64,000 nt of DNA from contig JAFZLF010000024.1 in NCBI GenBank assembly GCA_017551625.1, forward strand, positions 21,492 to 85,491, given 5' to 3'. How positions within the stretch are numbered: position 1 is the first letter of the stretch; each line of letters opens with the position of its first letter. Below are positions 25,119 to 35,657 of the stretch, piece by piece. The notes beneath the pieces are model-generated. The model saw only the letters and a list, made by a program, of their open reading frames with translations. It had not been told where the DNA came from and ran no database searches. The position numbers and the translations under genes are program-made. The stretch comes from Clostridiales bacterium (lineage in GTDB: Bacteria > Bacillota > Clostridia > Saccharofermentanales > Saccharofermentanaceae).

Positions 25119-26281
25119 GGAGCCTGTGTATATTAGGATCTACCGGTTCGATCGGCACACAGACGCTCGAAGTCGTGCGGCATTTCCCGGAAGAATTCCG
25201 GGTCATCGCGATGACGTGTGGTGACAATGTGTCTCTTCTCGCTGAACAGATTAGGGAATTCGCGCCTTCTTTTGTCAGTGTATCTACACAGCAGAAGCGG
25301 GAAGAACTCCTCGGAATTCTGCCTTCGGATACATTCGTCGAGGTGCTATGTGAAGACGAGGGCAATATCGCCTGTGCGACTCTTCCCGAAGTGGACTGCG
25401 TCGTGGCGGCGATGGTCGGCATGCGTGGACTTCCATCTGTCGTAGCGGCGATCCGTGAGGGAAAGGATATCGCGCTTGCAAATAAAGAAACGCTGGTATC
25501 CGGCGGTTCCGTCGTGATGCCGCTCATCCGAAAGAAGAATGTCGCACTCCTGCCTGTCGACTCGGAACACTCCGCGATCTGGCAGTGTCTCATGGGTCAG
25601 CCGGAAGGTTCTCTGAAACGGATCCTTCTCACGGCTTCAGGCGGACCTTTCCGTGGATATAGCCGTGAGCAGCTCGAAGAAGTCACACTCGATGCGGCAC
25701 TTTCGCACCCGACATGGAAGATGGGCGGCAAGATCACGATCGACTCGGCCAGCATGATGAACAAGGGGCTCGAGATCATCGAGGCTTCGTGGCTCTTTGA
25801 TGTTCCGGTCGATAAGATCGAAGTGGTCGTCCATCCTCAGAGTATCGTGCACTCGATGATCGAACTGTCGGACGGCTCGGTCCTCGGGCAGATGGGATTT
25901 CCGAATATGATGATGCCGATCCAGGTCGCGCTTATGTATCCGAGAAGGAGTGAGTGTATCGTCAGGCCGTTCTCGCCTTTTGACGAGAAAGCCTGTAATC
26001 TCACATTCGAGAGTGTAGACCGAAAGGTCTTCCGGCTCGTAGATCTCGCGTATCACGCCGGAAGATGCGGCGGTACACTGCCTGTCGCGATGAATGCCGC
26101 CAACGAAGCCATAGTTGCAGAGTTTCTCTCCGGACGCGCTTCCTTCCTCGATATAGAGAGAACAGTCGAGGCAGTCATGAATAAGCACGAGGCCGAAGGT
26201 GTGATCGCAGAGCCTTCGCTTGATGATATCTTCGCCGTGGATGCATGGGCCAGAACGGCGGCAGCTGAACTGAGAAAGTGA
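25115..26281 (+). CDS. dxr: 1-deoxy-D-xylulose-5-phosphate reductoisomerase
   Basis: The first committed enzyme of the MEP isoprenoid pathway, converting DXP to MEP with NADPH. The 388 residues show GSTGSIGTQTLEVV (residues 8-21, cofactor), ALANKETLVSGG, DSEHSAIWQ (metal binding) and GKITIDSASMMNKGLE. The start overlaps cdsA as ATGA. With ispG downstream and ispH at 5.4 kb, three MEP enzymes lie in this window. Confidence 0.97.
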   Translation: MRSLCILGSTGSIGTQTLEVVRHFPEEFRVIAMTCGDNVSLLAEQIREFAPSFVSVSTQQKREELLGILPSDTFVEVLCEDEGNIACATLPEVDCVVAAMVGMRGLPSVVAAIREGKDIALANKETLVSGGSVVMPLIRKKNVALLPVDSEHSAIWQCLMGQPEGSLKRILLTASGGPFRGYSREQLEEVTLDAALSHPTWKMGGKITIDSASMMNKGLEIIEASWLFDVPVDKIEVVVHPQSIVHSMIELSDGSVLGQMGFPNMMMPIQVALMYPRRSECIVRPFSPFDEKACNLTFESVDRKVFRLVDLAYHAGRCGGTLPVAMNAANEAIVAEFLSGRASFLDIERTVEAVMNKHEAEGVIAEPSLDDIFAVDAWARTAAAELRK

Positions 26282-26297
26282 GGTCGGGAACCGGTAT

Positions 26298-27608
26298 ATG
26301 TCTCCTCTTAGTATCGTCATATGTATATTGGGACTCGGTATCCTGGCTGCCGTTCATGAACTCGGGCACTTCATCGTGGCCAGGCTTCTCAAGATCAAGG
26401 TCTATGAGCTCTCGATCTTCGTCGGTCCGAAACTCTTCTCGTGGAAGAGAAATGATATCGAGTACTACATCCGTATGATCCCTCTGGGCGCGTATGTGCG
26501 TTTCTCGGAGATCGACGAAGAGACCGGGGAGCTGCTCGACGATAACCCGGAGAATCTCATCAATCAGGCCAGATGGAAGAGACTCCTGGTTTCGCTGGCC
26601 GGGCCATTCATGAACATCATCCTCGGTGTCATTATCTTCATGATCTGTTTCTCCAATTTCGGTTTTCTGGCGCTGCATCAGGACGTTGTCGTTCCGGGGA
26701 CGCAGGTGGCGGCTACGAGGATCGAGATGGGTGATACGATACTTAAGATGAACGGACAGACGGTATTCTGCCAGATGGATCTCTCGTATTACTTAAGCCA
26801 GCTCAGTAATGTGGATACGATCGAACTTCAGATGAGATCGGCCAGAACCGGCGAGAAATACGATGTCACGCTGGTACCGGAGATCACGGATCAGTATATG
26901 CTCGGCATCACGCATTACGCAGAACTCGATGAAAACGGCGGCTGGAAAGTGACCTATGTGGATCCCGAGCAGAATGACGGCCAGCCGATGATCAAAGAAG
27001 GGGACTCGATCCTGTCAGTTGACGGTGTCTCCGTTTCCGATCCGGAGATCACGAATGTAGTGAGGGAATCCGGCGGACAGCCACTGTCTATCCGACTGAT
27101 CCGTGATGGTCAGGAGCAGTCGCTGGAGATGAAGGCGATCATGGTCAAGAGTTCGAACCTTCGCGGTATCTATCTGCAGGACGGGAAGGGCTTTATGGAG
27201 TGTTTCCGTGAAGCGCTGGTGTTCCCGATCTCGTTCATACGGATCTCGATCGATTCACTGGCTCAGGTCTTTGCCGGCAAGGTGCCTGCCTATGATGTCG
27301 TTTCCGGTCCGGTAGGCATCGCTTCGGTCGTTTCTGAAGTGGTCGATGCGCCGAAGGTGGAAAGCTCGGAGAAGACCGAGATGCTCCTTCTGCTGGCCGG
27401 CGGCATCTCGACAGGACTTGCATTTACGAATCTGCTCCCGATACCGGGACTTGACGGGAATGCCATCGTACTGACAGTAGTCGAGATGGTCAGGGGAAAG
27501 AAGCTCTCCAGAAAATCGGAACAGGTCATCAACGTGATCGGTTTTGTCGCGATCGTCGCGCTGGTGATATTTGCGCTGGTATCGGATATTATGAGACTTA
27601 CGAGGTGA
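26298..27608 (+). CDS. rseP: RseP-type site-2 protease with PDZ domain
   Basis: A 436-residue intramembrane zinc metalloprotease (M50B). HELGHF at about residues 17-22 holds the zinc ligands and NLLPIPGLDGN near 380 the third ligand. A PDZ domain lies between about residues 195 and 290 (GDSILSVDGVSV). Hydrophobic helices are at the N-terminus, about 100-120, and two at the C-terminus. Such proteases cut anti-sigma factors and signal peptide remnants. No sigma/anti-sigma pair is in the window. Gene position after dxr is canonical. Confidence 0.95.
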   Translation: MSPLSIVICILGLGILAAVHELGHFIVARLLKIKVYELSIFVGPKLFSWKRNDIEYYIRMIPLGAYVRFSEIDEETGELLDDNPENLINQARWKRLLVSLAGPFMNIILGVIIFMICFSNFGFLALHQDVVVPGTQVAATRIEMGDTILKMNGQTVFCQMDLSYYLSQLSNVDTIELQMRSARTGEKYDVTLVPEITDQYMLGITHYAELDENGGWKVTYVDPEQNDGQPMIKEGDSILSVDGVSVSDPEITNVVRESGGQPLSIRLIRDGQEQSLEMKAIMVKSSNLRGIYLQDGKGFMECFREALVFPISFIRISIDSLAQVFAGKVPAYDVVSGPVGIASVVSEVVDAPKVESSEKTEMLLLLAGGISTGLAFTNLLPIPGLDGNAIVLTVVEMVRGKKLSRKSEQVINVIGFVAIVALVIFALVSDIMRLTR

Positions 27609-27614
27609 CAGCAT

Positions 27615-28685
27615 ATGATCGAGCGTTTCAAGACCAGAAAAGTATATGTCGGTGAGGTTGCTGTCGGCGGGGATGCGCCTGTGGCCATCCAGTCGATGAA
27701 TAATACCGATACGAGGGATGTGGAAGCGACGGTAAGACAGATCGAGGAACTGGCAGCGTGCGGATGTGATATTACGCGTGTAGCTGTCCTCAATATGGAA
27801 GCGGCCGAGGCGATCTCGGAGATCGTCAAGAGAAGTCCGATCCCGGTTGTCGCGGATATTCATTTTGATTACCGTCTGGCGCTTGAAGCCATAAGAAACG
27901 GCGCGGCGAAGATCCGGATCAATCCCGGCAATATCGGCGGGATGGACCGAGTCCGCGCGGTCGCGGAACTGGCCAAAGAACGCCATATCCCGATCCGTGT
28001 AGGTGTCAATTCAGGATCGATCGGCAAGGATATGCTCGATAGGTATGGAGGCGTTAACGCGGACTCTCTTTCCGCAAGTGCCGGCTCTTCCATACAGATC
28101 CTGGAGCAGTGCGGTTTTGAGGATATCGTGGTCAGTATGAAATCTTCGGATCCGCTTCTGACGGTAGAGAGCTACCGGCGGCTCCGTGATCAGGTGCCCT
28201 ATCCTTTCCATGTAGGTGTGACGGAGGCCGGAACACTTCGGGAAGGAATCATCAGGAGCAGTGTCGGGATCGGTGCCCTGCTCTCGGAGGGCATCGGTGA
28301 CACCATCCGTGTCAGTCTCACGGATGAACCGAAAGAGGAAGTCTATGCTGCGATCTCGATCCTTCGCGCACTGGGATTGCGCAAGGGCGGCATGCGGCTG
28401 GTCTCGTGTCCGACGTGCGGTCGTACGATGGTGCCGCTTATCGAGGTCGCGAAAGAGGTCGAGAGCCGGATCCGGGATCTTCCTTATGATATGACTGTAG
28501 CCGTGATGGGATGCGCGGTAAACGGACCGGGTGAGGCCAGAGAAGCGGATGTCGGTATCGCCGGAGGCGTCGATGAATTCCTGCTTTTCAGGAAGGGTGA
28601 GCCGATCGGCAAAGTACCGAAAGACCGGGCCGTAGATGAACTGATCCGAACGATCATAGAAATGAACAGTGCCAAGAACGGTTGA
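27615..28685 (+). CDS. ispG: 4-hydroxy-3-methylbut-2-en-1-yl diphosphate synthase
   Basis: The penultimate MEP pathway enzyme, making HMBPP with a [4Fe-4S] cluster; its product is the substrate of the IspH half encoded at 5.4 kb. The 356 residues are the normal bacterial length. N-terminal VAIQSMNNTDTRDVEAT marks the TIM barrel; cluster ligands lie in CPTCGRT (about 266-272) and GCAVNGPGEA (about 303-312). ATG 27615 follows CGAGGTG, 6 bases after rseP. Confidence 0.97.
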   Translation: MIERFKTRKVYVGEVAVGGDAPVAIQSMNNTDTRDVEATVRQIEELAACGCDITRVAVLNMEAAEAISEIVKRSPIPVVADIHFDYRLALEAIRNGAAKIRINPGNIGGMDRVRAVAELAKERHIPIRVGVNSGSIGKDMLDRYGGVNADSLSASAGSSIQILEQCGFEDIVVSMKSSDPLLTVESYRRLRDQVPYPFHVGVTEAGTLREGIIRSSVGIGALLSEGIGDTIRVSLTDEPKEEVYAAISILRALGLRKGGMRLVSCPTCGRTMVPLIEVAKEVESRIRDLPYDMTVAVMGCAVNGPGEAREADVGIAGGVDEFLLFRKGEPIGKVPKDRAVDELIRTIIEMNSAKNG

Positions 28686-28717
28686 CCGCTAAAGGTCAAT
28701 GGAAGGATACGATAAAG

Positions 28718-31700
28718 ATGACTTTGTATGAGTTTGTCAGACAGGCTTCTCCGGATGAAAATCTGGCGAAGGCGGCTCTGGCTGTACCCGGTGACGTAAA
28801 TGAGGTGCGCGTCAGTGAGGATTCGTCAGGAATAGAGCTTTCACTGACACTTACTGCGCCGATTCTCGATGACCAGGCTATGATCAATCTGGAGATGAAT
28901 ATAAGGAGAGCGCTCTCGCTTTCGCATGTCCGCATTTATATCGTGAACATGGGAAGCGATCATGGACTTCGCTCTATTCCGGCGGCATTGAACTGGGTTT
29001 ATTGGGTCATGAGGCAGAAGACCAGTTTCGGCCGGAGTGTCGAGAGCATACGCGGAGATAGTAAAGAGATCCATATCATCATGAAAGAAGAGACCAAGCG
29101 TGAGGAGAAGGATTCCATCATCTTCTTTCTTAATGGTTTTATGAACACTTACCTCGAAAACGATTGGGATCCGGTCATTACGTTTGAAAAACATGAAGAA
29201 GTCCTTGCTGATCCGGATTATTTCCTAAATCAGATGAAAGAACGGGCCCGTAAGATGGCGAAACACTCTCTGGATACCGTTATGCCCTCTGACAAGGAAG
29301 AGTCAGGAACGAAAAAGAAAAAGTCCGGAAAGAAAGAGACTACGGATAATGCGGATCTGGATAAGAATTCGTGGGAGTATAAGTCCGCTGTCGAGAAAGA
29401 TACGATCAAGAAAGAAAAGAAAAGCAGTGCAGGTACTGCGCAAAAAAGGCGCACCGTTACCTCTGAAGATAACGAGAAGCGGATCTGGGGCATGATCTCC
29501 ATGGATGCCAAGAAGTATAAGATCCGGGATGCGATAGATAAGGTCGAGGACGGATCTCTTACCGATGACGCGTTTGTGCGTCTGGAAGGCGAGATCAAAC
29601 TCCTGGATGGCCAGCGACTAGTCGGCCCGAACAAGAACAAGGTCCTGTTCAAGTTCTACCTGACCGATTCCTCTTATAGTATCGAGTGTGTGGCATTTCC
29701 GTCGGCGAAGGATGCAGATGTTCTGAATAAGATGTACGGAAAAGGCGGATATATCGGTATCTATACCCAGGTCAAGGTCAACAGCTTTGACCGCCAGATC
29801 ACCGCCTCGCCTCGCGGGTTCTACGCGGCGGAACCGCCGAAGAAGAGAAAAGACCTCGCAGAGGTAAAGCGGATCGAGCTTCATGCCCACACGAAGATGA
29901 GTGAGAAGGATGCAGTGATCGAGCCGAAGGATCTTATCAAGACGGCGTTTAAGATGGGACATCCCGCCTGCGCGATCACGGACCACGGTGTCGTTCAGGG
30001 ATTTAACGACGCCTACAGTGCTTATAAAGACTGTAAGAAAAGTGAAGGAGGCTCCGAATTCAAACTGATCTTCGGCATGGAGGGGTATCTGGTCGACGAC
30101 GGAAACTGCATCGCCTATCACGTGCCCGAAGGAGAGGATATCCCGCTCGATTCTTTTGTTGCGATCGACGTGGAAACGACCGGACTCGACTGCACCCGTG
30201 AGGGGCTCCTCGAGATCGCCGCGATCCGCTATACAAAGGATGAAAACGGCGAATATCAGGAGACGGATGTCTTCACGACGATGGTCGCCCCGGGGGTTCC
30301 GATCTCAGAGAAAGCCCGCGAAATGACGGGGATCACTGAGGAGATGATCGACGGAGCGCCGGCTCCTTTTGACGCGGTTACGAAACTTGCGGCTTTTCTC
30401 AATGAAAACGATGTTCTGGTCGGCCATAATATCTTCTTTGATATGGGTTTTATCCGTGAAGCCGGATTTATGATCGATATCGAGCAGCTCGACGAGGAGA
30501 AGCATCACCCGTACCGGGTGAAGTTTTACCAATCAGAGATCGATACAGTCTCGGCAGTGACATACCTCTATCCGGAGATGGAGAAACATGGTCTCGTCGA
30601 TGCTTGCGAGTATCTCGGGATCAATATCGGGAATCACCACCGCGCGATGGATGATGCGCGTGCCAGCGCGAAGATCCTCCTGCGCTGTATCTCGGACTTC
30701 GGATTTACGACCTGCCGGCAGATGAACGATCGTGTCGGACTTCTTTCAAAAGAAGAAGTCACGAAGCGAAAGACTCCTTCGTACCATATTATTTTCCTCG
30801 TGAAAGACACTCTGGGACTATATAACCTCTACCGTATCGTCTCGGAAGGTCATACCGAGTATTTCAGCATGCGTCCGCGTATACCGAAGTCCGAGGTGAT
30901 GTACCTCAATGCCGGTATCATCGTCGGAGGCGCCTGCGAGCGTGGTCAGATTTTCCGAACGGTACATAAGGCCTATGTTGAGAACGGTAACGATTTAGAG
31001 AAGACTGTCGCCGCCCTTACGGAAGATAAGGCCTTCAAGAGGATGATCCGCCTCTACGATTACTTCGAGATCCAGCCGATCTGCAATAACGAATTCTATC
31101 TTCGTGACGAAGAGTCGGGCCTTACGACGAAGGAGGACCTGATCAATCTCAACGTCATCATCGACAGGATGGCGCAGGTTTACGGCAAGCCCTGCTGTGC
31201 GACGACAGACGCCCACTTCCTCGAGAAAAAGGATGGCGAGTTCCGAAAGTATATGCTCATGGATATGGGCTTTAAGGATGCGGAACTGCAGAGTGATCTG
31301 TATTTCCGTACCACGGATGAGATGCTCGAGGAGTTCTCGTATCTTGGTCAGGAACGCGCGGAGGAAGTTGTCATCTATAATCCGAGACGCGTCGCTGAGC
31401 CGATCCGCTCCGATATCAAACCGTTCCCGGACGGCACATATCCGCCGGTCATCAAGTCGGCTCCGGATGATCTTCGTGCGATCGTGTATAAGACCATGCA
31501 CGAGATGTACGAACATGAGGGACAGGTACCGGAGATCGTTTCTGCCCGCGTGGAAAAAGAACTGAACAGTATCATCGGTAACGGATACTCGATCATGTAC
31601 TACATCGCCTATAAACTCGTAAATAAGTCCAACTCGGACGGCTATATCGTCGGTTCCCGTGGATCGGTCGGCTCGTCTCTGGTCGCGACTTTCTCCGGTA

Positions 31701-33337
31701 TCTCGGAGGTCAATCCTCTTGCGCCCCACAGAAGATGCCCGAAGTGCAAATACTCGGCTTTCGACCTTACGGGTACTTATGGTTCGGGTTATGACTTGCC
31801 TCTGGAGCCGTGTCCGAAGTGCGGCACTATGATGATCTCCGACGGCCAGGATATCCCTTTCGAGACCTTCCTCGGATTTAAGGGCGATAAACAGCCGGAT
31901 ATCGATCTTAATTTCTCCGGTGAATACCAGCCGCGCGCTCATAAATATGTAGAAGAACTATTCGGAAGTCATCACACTTTCCGTGCCGGCACGATCGGAT
32001 GCTATGCCGAGAAGAATGCCATCGCGCTCATCAAGAACTGCTCGGAGATCCGCGGCGAGACGCTGACGAATGCCGAGATCAACAGAAGAGCGACAGGCCT
32101 CGTCGGTGTCAAGAGAACGACCGGCCAGCATCCGGGCGGTATCGTCGTTCTACCGAAAGAGATGGACATCTATGAGTTTACTCCGGTACAGCATCCGGCG
32201 AATAAACTCGACTGCGGTATCATCACGACACACTATGACTTCAATGCTCTGCACGATACGATCCTCAAGCTCGATATTCTCGGTCATGATGATCCGACGA
32301 TGATCCGCATGCTCGAGGACCTGACCGGTGTAAACTGCCACGATATTCCGATCCCGGACCCGAAGGTCATGTCGCTCTTTACCTCAACTGAGGCGCTCGG
32401 CATCCCGGATGGCACATCTCCGGCCGGCGCGGCGACGCTCGGCCTTCCGGAGCTCGGAACCAGAATGGCGCGAGACATGATCAAAGAAACGCAGCCTTCC
32501 CAGTTCTACGATCTCGTACAGCTCATGGGCCTTTCCCATGGTACCGACGTATGGAACGGTAATGCCCAGGATCTCATCCGTGATGGTATCTGTACACTGA
32601 ATACTGTTATCGGTTGCCGTGACAGTATCATGACACAGCTTATCTACTGGCACGTGCCGAATGCCGACGCCTTCCAGATCATGGAGAAGGTCCGTAAAGG
32701 TAAGGGCCTTACGCCTGAACACGAGGCGATCATGCGCGAGAATAATGTACCGGACTGGTATATCGATTCGTGTAAGAAGATCAAGTACATGTTCCCGAAG
32801 GCACACGCCGCCGCGTATGCGATCTCGGCTATGCGTATCGCGTGGTATAAGGTGAACTTCCCGGAGGAATATTACTGTGCATTCTTCACGATCCGTGCGG
32901 ATGAATTTGACGGGGATCTGCTGTGTAAGGGCACGCAGTTTGTCACCGCGAAGCGTGAGGCGCTCGGTGATGGTCTCTCCAAGAGAAAACCAAATGAAAA
33001 AGCGCTTTACTATCTGTGTGAGCTGGTCGAGGAGATGTATCTGCGCGGGATCGAGTTCGTCCCGTACGATCTGTATAAATCGGATGCCGTGAAGTTTATC
33101 AAGCTCGAAAAGGGTAAGATCCTGCCACCGTTTAATGTCATCGAATCCATCAGCACTTCGATGGGCGAGGGCATCGTGAAAGCAAGAAATGAACGTCCGT
33201 TCAGTACACAGGAAGACCTGCAGCAGAGAGCTCACTTAGGTCCGTCGGCGATGGAGAAACTCGAGAAAGAGGGCCTGCTGAAGGGACTCCCGAGATCCAG
33301 ACAGATCGATCTTTTTGATCTGATGAATCCCGGCTGA
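28718..33337 (+). CDS. polC: DNA polymerase III alpha subunit, PolC type
   Basis: The Gram-positive replicative polymerase with built-in proofreading. 1539 residues from ATG 28718; a longer frame from 28682 overlaps ispG and lacks a site. Order: N-terminal domains (1-240, with a charged Lys/Glu linker at about 185-255), OB fold (about 290-375), PHP (about 390-475, with HAHTKMSEKDAV), DEDD exonuclease (VAIDVETTGLD near 485 and GHNIFFDMGF), the rest of PHP, zinc motif CPKC...CPKCG near 1010-1040, and the polymerase palm (KQPDIDLNFSGEYQ) with fingers. It lies between ispG and priA. Confidence 0.97.
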   Translation: MTLYEFVRQASPDENLAKAALAVPGDVNEVRVSEDSSGIELSLTLTAPILDDQAMINLEMNIRRALSLSHVRIYIVNMGSDHGLRSIPAALNWVYWVMRQKTSFGRSVESIRGDSKEIHIIMKEETKREEKDSIIFFLNGFMNTYLENDWDPVITFEKHEEVLADPDYFLNQMKERARKMAKHSLDTVMPSDKEESGTKKKKSGKKETTDNADLDKNSWEYKSAVEKDTIKKEKKSSAGTAQKRRTVTSEDNEKRIWGMISMDAKKYKIRDAIDKVEDGSLTDDAFVRLEGEIKLLDGQRLVGPNKNKVLFKFYLTDSSYSIECVAFPSAKDADVLNKMYGKGGYIGIYTQVKVNSFDRQITASPRGFYAAEPPKKRKDLAEVKRIELHAHTKMSEKDAVIEPKDLIKTAFKMGHPACAITDHGVVQGFNDAYSAYKDCKKSEGGSEFKLIFGMEGYLVDDGNCIAYHVPEGEDIPLDSFVAIDVETTGLDCTREGLLEIAAIRYTKDENGEYQETDVFTTMVAPGVPISEKAREMTGITEEMIDGAPAPFDAVTKLAAFLNENDVLVGHNIFFDMGFIREAGFMIDIEQLDEEKHHPYRVKFYQSEIDTVSAVTYLYPEMEKHGLVDACEYLGINIGNHHRAMDDARASAKILLRCISDFGFTTCRQMNDRVGLLSKEEVTKRKTPSYHIIFLVKDTLGLYNLYRIVSEGHTEYFSMRPRIPKSEVMYLNAGIIVGGACERGQIFRTVHKAYVENGNDLEKTVAALTEDKAFKRMIRLYDYFEIQPICNNEFYLRDEESGLTTKEDLINLNVIIDRMAQVYGKPCCATTDAHFLEKKDGEFRKYMLMDMGFKDAELQSDLYFRTTDEMLEEFSYLGQERAEEVVIYNPRRVAEPIRSDIKPFPDGTYPPVIKSAPDDLRAIVYKTMHEMYEHEGQVPEIVSARVEKELNSIIGNGYSIMYYIAYKLVNKSNSDGYIVGSRGSVGSSLVATFSGISEVNPLAPHRRCPKCKYSAFDLTGTYGSGYDLPLEPCPKCGTMMISDGQDIPFETFLGFKGDKQPDIDLNFSGEYQPRAHKYVEELFGSHHTFRAGTIGCYAEKNAIALIKNCSEIRGETLTNAEINRRATGLVGVKRTTGQHPGGIVVLPKEMDIYEFTPVQHPANKLDCGIITTHYDFNALHDTILKLDILGHDDPTMIRMLEDLTGVNCHDIPIPDPKVMSLFTSTEALGIPDGTSPAGAATLGLPELGTRMARDMIKETQPSQFYDLVQLMGLSHGTDVWNGNAQDLIRDGICTLNTVIGCRDSIMTQLIYWHVPNADAFQIMEKVRKGKGLTPEHEAIMRENNVPDWYIDSCKKIKYMFPKAHAAAYAISAMRIAWYKVNFPEEYYCAFFTIRADEFDGDLLCKGTQFVTAKREALGDGLSKRKPNEKALYYLCELVEEMYLRGIEFVPYDLYKSDAVKFIKLEKGKILPPFNVIESISTSMGEGIVKARNERPFSTQEDLQQRAHLGPSAMEKLEKEGLLKGLPRSRQIDLFDLMNPG

Positions 33338-33357
33338 TCCGAAAGAAGGTGAAAAGT

Positions 33358-35601
33358 ATGGTCGCAGAAGTCGTGCTTCGGGATTGCGTGTGGCAGACCA
33401 ATAAGAAATATGATTATCTGGTTCCGGATTCTCTTTCTGAGAAGATCTGTGTAGGACAGTATGTGCGTGTGCCTTTCGGAAGAGGAAACCGTGCCGAGGT
33501 GGCACTCGTGCTCTCGCTCAAGGATTGTTCAGATTCTGAAGTGAAACTTAAGACGATCGACTCCATCGTAGAAGAAGAGCCTGTACTAAACTCGGAACAA
33601 CTGCAGATCTTGCACTTCGTCGTGAAGCGCTATTCGTGTACATATGGCTCGGCGATGCATCAGATGGTACCGGCTCTCGTGACGAAGAGGACCGGACGGT
33701 CTCAATTGGTCGTATCTCTAGAGTCCCCGGAAAAAGCCCGTGAGGCGCTCGAATCTGAAGCGGTCGGCTCGATCTCGCAGATCCGCGCGCTCGAATGGCT
33801 CCTCGATGTAGAGGAGATGACACTTGCGGATATCATGCAGGAATTATCTATCTCGCGTTCTCCAATCGATACACTGGCGAAGAATGGTCTGGTGAAAATC
33901 CGTTCCGTGAAGTTCTCGGCCGAGGAGCTTTCGAAGGTCAGCAATCCTTTTGAGGATATTCCGCGGATCGAAAGATGTGAAGTGACGCTTAATCCTGAAC
34001 AGGAAACTGCCGTGAAAGAAGTACTGGAGTCGGAGGAGAAGAAGGAGTTTCTTCTCTTCGGTGTCACAGGAAGTGGAAAGACGGAAGTATATCTTCGGAT
34101 CACGGAGAGGATCCTCGAACAGGGTGGAAGAGTACTGTATCTGGTGCCGGAGATCTCACTGACTCCGCAGACGGTCGCCCGGATACGTTCCCACTTCCCG
34201 GAAGGTGTCGCTGTTCTACATAGTCGGATGACGGCGAAGGAACGGTATGATTCATGGAAGATGATCCAGAAGGGGGAGGTTCGGATCGTGGTCGGCGCGA
34301 GGTCGGCGGTGTTTGCGCCGGTACAGAATCTCAGACTCATCATCCTGGATGAGGAGCATGACTCGTCATATAAGGCGGATACGCTTCTGCGGTATTCTGC
34401 GAGAGATGTTGCGAGATTCCGCGCCAGAAAGTCCGGGATCAAGCTTCTCCTGGGTTCTGCTACTCCTTCTGTCGAGACATACTATGCGGCTGTGAACGGG
34501 TATTCTAAACTTCTGACGCTGCATAACCGTGCTGTAAGTGGGTCCGCGCTTCCGGAAGTAAGCATCATCGATATGCAGAAAGAGAAGGATACGGGGAATA
34601 CCTCGATCTTCAGCAGGAAACTCTATTCGGCCATGAAGACGGCCCTTTCCCGAGGAGAGCAGATCATGCTTCTACTGAACCGGCGCGGATTCTCGCAGAA
34701 TGTCTACTGCACCTCATGCAGAAACATGATACGCTGTCCGGATTGCGATGTGCCTATGACGCTCCATACGAAGACGATGGGACATCACCGGCTCCTGATA
34801 TGTCACTACTGCGGTAAGGTCATTCCCATGCCGTCCTGCTGTCCGAATTGCGCAAGTGAATATCTCGCGATCCGGGGGGACGGGATCCAGAAACTCGAAG
34901 ACTGGGCTACGGAAGATTTTCCGGAGGCCGTGATCCTCCGTATGGATCAGGATACGACCTCATATCGTGGCGCGCACGAGGAGATCCTCACGAAATTCCG
35001 AAATCATGAAGCCGACATTCTCGTGGGAACGCAGATGATCGCGAAGGGCCACGATTTTCCTAAGGTGTCTGTCGTCGGTATCCTCGGATCGGACAGTGTG
35101 CTGTGGCAGAGTGATTACCGGGCCAGAGAACGGGCCTTCCAGCTTCTGGCGCAGATCAGCGGAAGGGCAGGAAGGGGAGATATCCCCGGACATGTCTTTA
35201 TCCAGACGGTATGCCCCGAATCCGAGATCTATTCTTTCGCGGCAACACAGGACTACGGGAGGTTTTACGAAAGCGAGATCAAGTACAGGGAGCAGCTTTC
35301 CTATCCGCCTTTCCGCGCCATCGGCGGTATACTGATTACTCATGAAAGTGAGGAGATCTGCGCCATGCAGGCCGGTATGGTCGCCGATACGCTTCGTCAG
35401 ATGGCAGAAGGACTCGGAGACGATATGATTATCTTGGGGCCTTGTCCGGCCGGTATTCCGAAGATCATGAACCGTTATCGCTACCAGATCGTCGTCCGCG
35501 CGAAGAATAAAGGGCTTCTCTCGGATGGCTTTACCAAGCTCCAGACAGCCTATGCGGGATATGGTTTTTCGATCTCGGTAGATATAGACGCGATGTGGTA
35601 A
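33358..35601 (+). CDS. priA: Primosomal protein N' (replication restart helicase)
   Basis: Reloads the replisome at stalled forks. 747 residues: 3'-DNA binding domain at the N-terminus, winged helix, helicase lobe 1 with Walker A GVTGSGKTEVYLR (about 237-249) and DEEH box LDEEHDSSYK, zinc-binding cysteines CTSCRNMIRCPDC and CHYCGK...CCPNC (about 450-500), lobe 2 with GRAGRGD, and a C-terminal domain. ATG 33358 follows AAGGTG; the frame opens nine bases earlier. Confidence 0.97.
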   Translation: MVAEVVLRDCVWQTNKKYDYLVPDSLSEKICVGQYVRVPFGRGNRAEVALVLSLKDCSDSEVKLKTIDSIVEEEPVLNSEQLQILHFVVKRYSCTYGSAMHQMVPALVTKRTGRSQLVVSLESPEKAREALESEAVGSISQIRALEWLLDVEEMTLADIMQELSISRSPIDTLAKNGLVKIRSVKFSAEELSKVSNPFEDIPRIERCEVTLNPEQETAVKEVLESEEKKEFLLFGVTGSGKTEVYLRITERILEQGGRVLYLVPEISLTPQTVARIRSHFPEGVAVLHSRMTAKERYDSWKMIQKGEVRIVVGARSAVFAPVQNLRLIILDEEHDSSYKADTLLRYSARDVARFRARKSGIKLLLGSATPSVETYYAAVNGYSKLLTLHNRAVSGSALPEVSIIDMQKEKDTGNTSIFSRKLYSAMKTALSRGEQIMLLLNRRGFSQNVYCTSCRNMIRCPDCDVPMTLHTKTMGHHRLLICHYCGKVIPMPSCCPNCASEYLAIRGDGIQKLEDWATEDFPEAVILRMDQDTTSYRGAHEEILTKFRNHEADILVGTQMIAKGHDFPKVSVVGILGSDSVLWQSDYRARERAFQLLAQISGRAGRGDIPGHVFIQTVCPESEIYSFAATQDYGRFYESEIKYREQLSYPPFRAIGGILITHESEEICAMQAGMVADTLRQMAEGLGDDMIILGPCPAGIPKIMNRYRYQIVVRAKNKGLLSDGFTKLQTAYAGYGFSISVDIDAMW

Positions 35602-35657
35602 AATAGTTAATCATAGACGCGGCGCCGGGGGTCCGGCGCTTGAAGGAGAGTGGCAAT